DNA of 46,826 nucleotides from an uncultured Clostridia bacterium (GTDB lineage: Bacteria; Bacillota; Clostridia; UBA1381; CAJOGA01), in contig CAJOGA010000001.1 of the NCBI GenBank assembly GCA_905233855.1, positions 1 to 46,826 of the forward strand, in the 5' to 3' direction. The position numbers were made by a program, and so were the translations under genes. The notes under the pieces are model-generated. The model ran no database searches and was not told where the DNA came from. It saw only the letters and a list, made by a program, of their open reading frames with translations. Below are positions 40,362-46,826 of the stretch, piece by piece (position 1 is the stretch's first letter; each line of letters begins with the position of its first letter).

Positions 40362-41537
40362 ATGGCAAAAGAAATTGAATTAAAATACGGATGTAACCCT
40401 AATCAAAAGCCTTCAAAGATATTTATGAGCGAAGGTGAGCTTCCTTTGGAAATATTAAACGGCAAACCGGGTTATATCAACTTTTTGGATGCTTTAAACA
40501 GCTGGCAGCTTGTTAAAGAGCTTAAAGAGGCAACAGGTCTTCCGGCGGCGGCGTCTTTCAAGCATGTAAGTCCTGCGGGAGCTGCGGTTTACAGTCCTAT
40601 GTCTGACGTTTTGAAAAAGATATATTTTGTCGACGATCTGGAGCTTTCGCCGCTTGCAAACGCCTATGCAAGAGCAAGAGGAGCGGACAGAATGTCGTCA
40701 TACGGCGATTTTATCGCTTTGTCGGACGAATGTGATGTTCAAACCGCACGTCTTATAGCAAGGGAAGTGTCGGACGGCGTTATCGCACCCGGATATTCCG
40801 CCGAAGCATTAGAGGTGTTGAAGGGCAAACGTAAGGGCGGATACAATGTTATAAAAATCGACCCGTCATACAAACCTGCTCCTGTCGAGCATAAGGACGT
40901 TTTCGGCATAACGTTTGAACAGGGCAGAAACGAAATAAAAATAGACAACGATTTGCTAAAAGAAATCGTAACCGATAATAAAAATATCCCGGATAATGCA
41001 AAACGCGATTTGCTTATCTCGCTTATCACATTAAAATATACACAGTCCAACTCTGTTTGCTATGTCAAGGACGGACAGGCTATCGGTATAGGAGCAGGTC
41101 AGCAGTCCAGAGTACATTGTACAAGATTGGCAGGAAATAAGGCTGATAACTGGTATCTGAGACAGAACGCGAAGGTGCTCAATTTGCCGTTTAAAACCGA
41201 TATCCGCCGTGCGGACAGAGACAACACAATAGATGTGTATATTTCCGACGATTATATGGACGTTTTGCAGGACGGTGTATGGGAAAACTTCTTTACTGAA
41301 AAGCCTGAAGTGTTCACAAGAGAGGAAAAACGTGCATGGCTCGACACCATGACGGACGTTGCCCTTGGCTCCGATGCATTCTTCCCGTTCGGCGACAATA
41401 TAGAACGTGCAAATAAGAGCGGTGTTAAATACATAGCACAGCCGGGCGGTTCTATCCGTGATGACAACGTTATCGAAACCTGTAATAAGTACAATATGGC
41501 AATGGCATTCACAAAGGTAAGACTGTTCCATCATTAA
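40362..41537 (+). CDS. Stand-alone AICAR transformylase (PurH C-domain-like)
   Basis: 'LKYGCNPNQKPSKIF', 'AASFKHVSPAGAAV', 'DFIALSD', 'YTQSNSVCYVKDGQAIGIGAGQQSRVHCTRLA', 'SDAFFPFGDNIERA'. No MGS-like IMPCH N-domain. Confidence 0.93.
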   Translation: MAKEIELKYGCNPNQKPSKIFMSEGELPLEILNGKPGYINFLDALNSWQLVKELKEATGLPAAASFKHVSPAGAAVYSPMSDVLKKIYFVDDLELSPLANAYARARGADRMSSYGDFIALSDECDVQTARLIAREVSDGVIAPGYSAEALEVLKGKRKGGYNVIKIDPSYKPAPVEHKDVFGITFEQGRNEIKIDNDLLKEIVTDNKNIPDNAKRDLLISLITLKYTQSNSVCYVKDGQAIGIGAGQQSRVHCTRLAGNKADNWYLRQNAKVLNLPFKTDIRRADRDNTIDVYISDDYMDVLQDGVWENFFTEKPEVFTREEKRAWLDTMTDVALGSDAFFPFGDNIERANKSGVKYIAQPGGSIRDDNVIETCNKYNMAMAFTKVRLFHH

Positions 41538-41571
41538 TGTTAAACTTTTGACCACAGAGAGGAAATAGATT

Positions 41572-42852
41572 ATGAAGGTATTAATAGTTGGCGGCGGCGG
41601 AAGGGAACACACAATAGCGTATAAGGTAAGCAAATCACCTCTTTTAACAAAACTGTACGCAGCACCGGGCAATGCCGGTATCAGCGAGGTGGCAGAGTGT
41701 GTGCCGATTAAAGCGACAGACATTGACGCTCTTGTTAAATTTGCTTCTGAAAAGGAAATAGACCTTACCATAGTAGGGCCGGACGACCCGTTGGTAATGG
41801 GTATTGCAGATGCATTTAAAAATGCCGGATTGAGGGTGTTTGGCCCTGATAAAGCTGCTGCAATTATAGAGGGCAGTAAGGTATATTCAAAGGAATTGAT
41901 GAAAAAATATAACATACCTACCGCAGGCTACGAAGTGTTTGACGACAGTGTTAAAGCTTTGGAATATATAAAACAGCAAAATACATATCCGACCGTTATA
42001 AAGGCGGAAGGACTGGCACTGGGTAAGGGCGTTATTATTGCAAACGACTATGAAACAGCCGCCAATGCCATAGATGACATAATGGAAAAGAAGGTGTTCG
42101 GCGATTCGGGCAACAGAGTTGTTATCGAAGAATTTTTAACAGGACCCGAAATTTCCGTTTTAACCTTTACGGACGGCAAAACAATAGTGCCAATGGTGTC
42201 GGCACAGGATCATAAGCGTGCGTTTGATAATGACGAAGGTCTGAACACAGGCGGCATGGGAACTTTTTCGCCAAGCCGTATATACACAAAAGAGCTTGAA
42301 AAAGAGTGTATGGACAATATATTTGTGCCTACAATGAACGCACTTAACGCAGAAGGCAGAACCTTCAAAGGCGTAATCTTTTTCGGACTTATGTCCACAG
42401 AAAAAGGCGTTAAGGTGATAGAGTATAATGCGAGGTTCGGCGATCCCGAAACACAGGTTGTGCTGTCGCGTTTGGAAAGTGATTTGCTTGAAATCATCAA
42501 CGCGGTGGTTGACGAAAAGCTGGCAGACGTTGATGTTGTCTGGGGCGACAATGCCGCTGTATGCGTGGTTATGGCATCGGGAGGGTATCCTACAAAGTAT
42601 CAGACAGGTTATCCTATAACAGGTATTGAAGAAGCGGAAAAGATACCGGATGTTAAAGTGTATCATGCCGGGACAAAATTGCAGGGCGGCGTGTATTGTA
42701 CCGCAGGAGGACGTGTGCTGGGCGTAACTGCTGTTGACGGGGATTTGGATAAAGCAATCAAAAAAGCGTATGATGCTGTAAGCAAGATTGATTTTAAGGA
42801 TAAACATTTCAGAAAGGACATAGGCATTAAAAAGGATTTGATTGCAAGATGA
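41572..42852 (+). CDS. purD: Phosphoribosylamine-glycine ligase PurD
   Basis: 'KVLIVGGGGREHTIAYKVSKSP', 'ALGKGVIIA', 'NTGGMGTFSP', 'EYNARFGDPETQVVL'. Confidence 0.97.
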   Translation: MKVLIVGGGGREHTIAYKVSKSPLLTKLYAAPGNAGISEVAECVPIKATDIDALVKFASEKEIDLTIVGPDDPLVMGIADAFKNAGLRVFGPDKAAAIIEGSKVYSKELMKKYNIPTAGYEVFDDSVKALEYIKQQNTYPTVIKAEGLALGKGVIIANDYETAANAIDDIMEKKVFGDSGNRVVIEEFLTGPEISVLTFTDGKTIVPMVSAQDHKRAFDNDEGLNTGGMGTFSPSRIYTKELEKECMDNIFVPTMNALNAEGRTFKGVIFFGLMSTEKGVKVIEYNARFGDPETQVVLSRLESDLLEIINAVVDEKLADVDVVWGDNAAVCVVMASGGYPTKYQTGYPITGIEEAEKIPDVKVYHAGTKLQGGVYCTAGGRVLGVTAVDGDLDKAIKKAYDAVSKIDFKDKHFRKDIGIKKDLIAR

Positions 42853-43985
42853 ACAAAAATACAGTGTCTAAGCTTTGTTTGTTCGCATCGGGACTGGTTT
42901 CCAGAATGGAAGAAAACAAAGCGTATTTCATCAACATCAATATACTGTATAAATCCGGCACTAAAAATTTCAGCGGAAACGTTAAGAGTGAAAACGGTGA
43001 ACTCACGCTGTCATACCAAGGCATAAAAAACGTCATATCACCCGATGGGTTTACGGAGTTTTTGAAGAACAATTCATCAAACTACGATTCGGTGCTGATA
43101 ACATACAACGAACGCGGTGCAAAGCTTGTTATCGACGCATCTGATAAAAACGTAAAATTTTCTCAGACCGATAGTTCACCGGACGAAAATGTCGCTCAGC
43201 CGACAGACAGACAATATATCGTCAATCCTGTTGCGGCAAAGGAACTGCTTGAAGAGATTGGTATTCTGGCTCAAAACGGCAAGATAAAAAATGATAAGAT
43301 AAGAAAATATAATCAGATAGACTATTTTATAGAACTTATCCAAAAAGAACTTGCAGGTTTTGAAGATGGCAGAGAAATTATTGTTATGGACTGTGCGTGC
43401 GGAAAATCGTATCTTTCGTTTGTGCTTAATTTTTATTTGAGAGATGTTCTTAAAAAGCCGTGCAGATTTGTGTGTATAGACTATTCCGAAGCGGTTATAA
43501 AAGCGTCTGAAGCGATTGCTGAAAAATTAAACTATACAAACATGGAATTCATAAAGGCGGATTTAAAAACCTATGAGCCAAAATTGCAGGCGGATATTGT
43601 AATATCGCTGCATGCGTGCGATACCGCAACAGATATGGCACTTGGCATAGGCATACGCACCAACGCAAAGCTTATAGTTGCGGTTCCGTGTTGCCATAAA
43701 TATATGCTCAGACACTATTCCTACAAGCCGTTTGATTCCATAATGAAATACGGTATATTAAAAGCACGTTTGGCAGACACTTTAACCGACGGTTTGAGGG
43801 CGTTGTATCTTGAAAGCGTCGGATATAAAGTCAGTGTCAAGGAATATATATCACCTCTTGAAACTCCGAAAAATATAATGATAATGGCAAGTTACACAGG
43901 TAAGTGCAATAAAGAGTCGCAAGAAGAGTATGAATCGTTGAAACAGCAGCTCGGATTCACTCCGGCGATAGAACAAATGGTTTAA
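42849..43985 (+). CDS. SAM-dependent methyltransferase (Methyltransf_32-like, 'VPCCH' motif)
   Basis: 'IIVMDCACGKSYLSFVLNFYL', 'FVCIDYSEAVIKASE', 'DIVISLHACDTATDMAL', 'LIVAVPCCHKYM'. Overlaps purD stop (ATGA). Confidence 0.85.
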   Translation: MNKNTVSKLCLFASGLVSRMEENKAYFININILYKSGTKNFSGNVKSENGELTLSYQGIKNVISPDGFTEFLKNNSSNYDSVLITYNERGAKLVIDASDKNVKFSQTDSSPDENVAQPTDRQYIVNPVAAKELLEEIGILAQNGKIKNDKIRKYNQIDYFIELIQKELAGFEDGREIIVMDCACGKSYLSFVLNFYLRDVLKKPCRFVCIDYSEAVIKASEAIAEKLNYTNMEFIKADLKTYEPKLQADIVISLHACDTATDMALGIGIRTNAKLIVAVPCCHKYMLRHYSYKPFDSIMKYGILKARLADTLTDGLRALYLESVGYKVSVKEYISPLETPKNIMIMASYTGKCNKESQEEYESLKQQLGFTPAIEQMV

Positions 43986-44030
43986 TTACAGAAAAGACAG
44001 CTTGTAATGATTGGAGGTAAAATTTACAAA

Positions 44031-44852
44031 ATGAGAAAGGTGTTGGATTTTCATGCACATCTGTTTCCGGATAATATAGCGGAAAAGGCGGCTAAAAATT
44101 TGCATGAATACTACGGCTTGCCACTGGCATCGAACGGTAAATTTGAGGATCTGCTTGCAAGTGCAAGAAGACAGAAAATCACGGCTATGGTCGTCCATTC
44201 AACGGCGACAACAGCATCGCAGGTGGAGAAGGTGAACAGCTATGTGCATGAAACCGTTACTAAATATAAAAATATATACGGCTTTGGAACTATTCACTAT
44301 GCATATCCGGATTTTGAAAAGGAACTCGAACGCATTAAAAGCATGGGTTTAAGAGGCATAAAACTGCATCCTGACTTTCAGAATTTTGATATAGACGATC
44401 CGAAAATGTTCCCGATATACGAAAAGATTATAGATTTGGATTTGCCGATACTGTTCCACGTCGGCGATGAAAACACCACAGCCTCCAAACCGCACAGATT
44501 GGCAAATCTGATGGACAGATATCCTAAGATGCGTGTGATTGCCGCACATTTCGGCGGATACAGCGATTGGGAAGAATCGTACGAGGTGCTTGCAGGACGG
44601 GATTTGTATATGGATACTTCAAGTTCGCTGTCAAATATAGATTATGGGTTGGCGATGAAGATAATAGAAAAACACGGTGTGGACAAATTTCTTTTCGGTA
44701 CGGATTTTCCGTTGATGTACCATGAACAGGAATTGGAACTGTTTGATAAACTTCCGCTCAGCGATGCCGATAAGGAAAAAATTCTTTGGGATAACGGAGC
44801 CAAATTGTTGGGGATAGAAGATCCGGACGCAGAAAAGACTAATATTGAGTAA
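44031..44852 (+). CDS. Amidohydrolase family protein (TIM-barrel, Amidohydro_2-like)
   Basis: 'KVLDFHAHLFPDNIAEKA', 'GLRGIKLHPDFQNFDIDDP', 'FHVGDEN', 'AAHFGGY', 'FGTDFPLMYHEQELE'. Start ATG 44031 after GGAGG. Confidence 0.9.
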   Translation: MRKVLDFHAHLFPDNIAEKAAKNLHEYYGLPLASNGKFEDLLASARRQKITAMVVHSTATTASQVEKVNSYVHETVTKYKNIYGFGTIHYAYPDFEKELERIKSMGLRGIKLHPDFQNFDIDDPKMFPIYEKIIDLDLPILFHVGDENTTASKPHRLANLMDRYPKMRVIAAHFGGYSDWEESYEVLAGRDLYMDTSSSLSNIDYGLAMKIIEKHGVDKFLFGTDFPLMYHEQELELFDKLPLSDADKEKILWDNGAKLLGIEDPDAEKTNIE

Positions 44853-44918
44853 TATTTATACGTAAAAATATCGGTTTTTGTGTATTTTTGCTAAAAATTA
44901 TATATAGTGAAATTTTGC

Positions 44919-44947
44919 TTGAAAAATGTAAACGTTTACTATATAAT
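44919..44947 (+). promoter_or_regulatory. pfkA promoter with internal palindromic operator
   Basis: TTGAAA (44919-44924), 17-nt spacer containing perfect palindrome GTAAACGTTTAC (44928-44939), TATAAT (44942-44947). Confidence 0.8.
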
Positions 44948-44999
44948 ATCAAAAGTTGCTGATTATTTTAAAACATTATAGTGATATGGGGAATGAGAT

Positions 45000-46091
45000 A
45001 TGAGCGAAATTAAAAAAATAGCCGTTATGACAGCCGGCGGTGATTGTCCGGGTCTTAATGCGGTAATAAGAGCGGTTGTCAAAACCGCAATCACAAAATA
45101 CAATCTCGAGGTTGTTGGTATAAAGAGCGGATACAAGGGCTTGTATCATGCGGATTTTATGCCTCTTACCGAAGAAAACACGTCGGGAATTCTGCACTTG
45201 GGCGGAACAATCCTGCACAGTTCAAACAAGGATAATTTATTCAAATATCCGTTTGAAGAAAACGGTAAAACAGTATATAAAGATGTGTCGGATGTTGCAG
45301 TTAAAAACCTTAAAGATAATGGTATAGATGCAATGGTCATCATCGGCGGAGACGGAACACTGACAAGTGCCCGCGACTATGCAAGAAAAGGCGTTAAAGT
45401 TGTAGGCGTGCCTAAAACGATAGACAATGACCTTGCAATAACCGATTATACCTTTGGTTTTGATACGGCTGTCGGAATTGCTTCCGAAGCAATAGACCGA
45501 CTTCACACCACAGCAGCGTCGCACGACAGAATAATGGTGCTTGAAGTTATGGGCAGATACGCAGGTTGGATAGCTTTGGCAGCGGGTATAGCAGGCGGTG
45601 CGGACGCAATATTGATTCCTGAAATACCTTATGATATAAATAAAGTTGCCGAAAAGCTTAAAGAACGCCGTAAAAAAGGAAAGGATTTCAGCATAGTAGT
45701 AGTTGCTGAAGGAGCTAAATCCGTAACAGGCGAAATGGTTGTGCTGAAAGTTATAGAAAACAGTCCGGATCCGATCCGTCTCGGTGGTGTGGGACAAAAG
45801 GTTGCCGAGGAATTGGAGGAACTTGTCGGACTTGAAGCAAGGGCGACAACTCTGGGACATATCCAAAGAGGCGGCACACCAAGCAGTTATGACAGAATTT
45901 TGTCAACAAGATACGGCTGTGCGGCAGTGGATTTGTTGATGGACGGCATATACGGTCAGATGGTTGCGTTGATAAACAATAAGATGTCATATGTGCCTCT
46001 TGAAGATGTAATCGGCAATAACAAAAATGTCGATCCTTCCTGTGAATTTGTAAAAGTTGCTAAAAATATAGGCATCTCTTTTGGTGATTAA
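45000..46091 (+). CDS. pfkA: 6-phosphofructokinase
   Basis: 'IAVMTAGGDCPGLNAVIRAVV', 'IGGDGTLTSARDYARKGVKVVGVPKTIDNDL', 'EVMGRYAGWIALAAGIAGGADAILIPE', 'LGHIQRGGTPSSYDR'. Confidence 0.96.
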   Translation: MSEIKKIAVMTAGGDCPGLNAVIRAVVKTAITKYNLEVVGIKSGYKGLYHADFMPLTEENTSGILHLGGTILHSSNKDNLFKYPFEENGKTVYKDVSDVAVKNLKDNGIDAMVIIGGDGTLTSARDYARKGVKVVGVPKTIDNDLAITDYTFGFDTAVGIASEAIDRLHTTAASHDRIMVLEVMGRYAGWIALAAGIAGGADAILIPEIPYDINKVAEKLKERRKKGKDFSIVVVAEGAKSVTGEMVVLKVIENSPDPIRLGGVGQKVAEELEELVGLEARATTLGHIQRGGTPSSYDRILSTRYGCAAVDLLMDGIYGQMVALINNKMSYVPLEDVIGNNKNVDPSCEFVKVAKNIGISFGD

Positions 46092-46104
46092 TAACAATGG
46101 TTAT

Positions 46105-46147
46105 AAACGGTTTTCAGCCCGGAAAACGGGTTGAAAACCGTTTTTTG
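46105..46147 (+). terminator. Rho-independent terminator after pfkA
   Basis: AAACGGTTTTCAgCCCGgaaaaCGGGtTGAAAACCGTTTTTT. Confidence 0.88.
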
Positions 46148-46309
46148 TATTTATACGAAAATTTTTGTTGAAAATATTGAATTAAATGTGGTTTACACAT
46201 GTAATAATTGTGCATAAAGTTGAATATGGAAAATGTGTATTATGTATCTTGAACAAAAAAGAATTAATGTTTTGTGTCATATTGACAACAATAAATTTAA
46301 TAAATATCA

Positions 46310-46338
46310 TTGCATTTTGAGTTAAATGCATGTATAAT
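46310..46338 (+). promoter_or_regulatory. Promoter for the secreted-protein ORF
   Basis: TTGCAT, 17-nt spacer, TATAAT (46333-46338). Confidence 0.5.
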
Positions 46339-46436
46339 AGTAGCATAAAAGGTATATCAATGGTTAATGCGTTATCGTATGTGTGTGCGAACATCTTGTT
46401 ATGCCAAAAAAATAAAAGAAAGAGGAGAGACTAAAA

Positions 46437-46826
46437 ATGAAAAAAATGGTTGGAACAAGAACAATCAAAGCGGTAGTTGCAATCGCAACTGTATTTGCCA
46501 TGCTTTTGACATCTTTGTCAATTGTTTGCATGGCAGAGGCAGAAGACATTTCTGCTACTTTCGATGAAACAAACAGTAAGTTTGTTGTTTCCGGTGAAGT
46601 AGAAGGTTTGAACGGTAAACAGGTAACAATCATGGTATTAAAACCTGGTTCTGAATCTTATACAAGCGATTCGGATATTTTGTATATCGACCAGAAAGCA
46701 GCTGATGGAGATACATATTCTTTCGATGTTCCTGCAGCAGGTATAGAAGCAGGTCAGACAGCTATTGCTAAAGTTGGTGGCGTTGGTGCAACACCGCTTT
46801 CAACAATATTGAAAAATGAATCTACT
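46437..46826 (+). CDS. Secreted protein with signal peptide, truncated by window edge
   Basis: Open frame to the edge: MKKMVGTRTIKAVVAIATVFAMLLTSLSIVCMAEAEDISATFDETNSKFVVSGEVEGLNGKQVTIMVLKPGSESYTSDSDILYIDQKAADGDTYSFDVPAAGIEAGQTAIAKVGGVGATPLSTILKNEST. RBS AGAGGAGAG. Absent from the ORF track (no stop in window). Confidence 0.85.
   Translation, partial: MKKMVGTRTIKAVVAIATVFAMLLTSLSIVCMAEAEDISATFDETNSKFVVSGEVEGLNGKQVTIMVLKPGSESYTSDSDILYIDQKAADGDTYSFDVPAAGIEAGQTAIAKVGGVGATPLSTILKNEST

Noticed and set aside
41031-41915. 294-aa minus-strand ORF opposite AICARFT/purD
   Set aside because: Antisense to two clear enzymes; no recognisable domain.

Overview
46.8-kb chromosomal segment of an endospore-forming, anaerobic Clostridia-like Firmicute, read from gene content and protein family motifs only. 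I see no mobile elements, CRISPR arrays, rRNA or tRNA genes. Main blocks: aroA(-); the conserved spoVB-like/mazG/HU/rqcP/yabP/yabQ cluster(+); dCMP deaminase, a P-loop ATPase and the spoIIAA-spoIIAB-sigF operon(-); an EF-G paralogue with a structured leader(+); an NAD-linked [FeFe]-hydrogenase operon (hydC/HATPase/2Fe-2S protein/hydB/hydA)(+); ftsH, hpt, tilS, dnaB, rplI, pyrH, tsf, rpsB and metK(-); murA(+); dpaB-dpaA(-); aconitase, isocitrate DH, DUF2284 protein, GntR regulator, Rex and a P-loop/Asp23-like protein(+); a purine operon purE-F-M-N, PurO-like, AICARFT and purD plus a methyltransferase and an amidohydrolase(+); pfkA(+); and a truncated secreted-protein ORF at the right edge. The coding content is mostly ordinary. 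The most interesting signals are non-coding: (1) a metK leader that folds by hand as a SAM-I-clan-like aptamer (P1/P2/P3, bulged-A 'CCAACC/GGUGG' core, 6-bp P2-loop pseudoknot, no P4) with antiterminator and terminator; (2) a perfect GTAAACGTTTAC palindrome inside the 17-bp spacer of the pfkA promoter; (3) a Rex-like operator ahead of the hydrogenase operon, with rex in the same window; (4) a GntR/FCD-type palindrome overlapping the aconitase -10; (5) a long hairpin leader before the EF-G paralogue. All structures and sites were found by eye; no searches or folding calculations were run.
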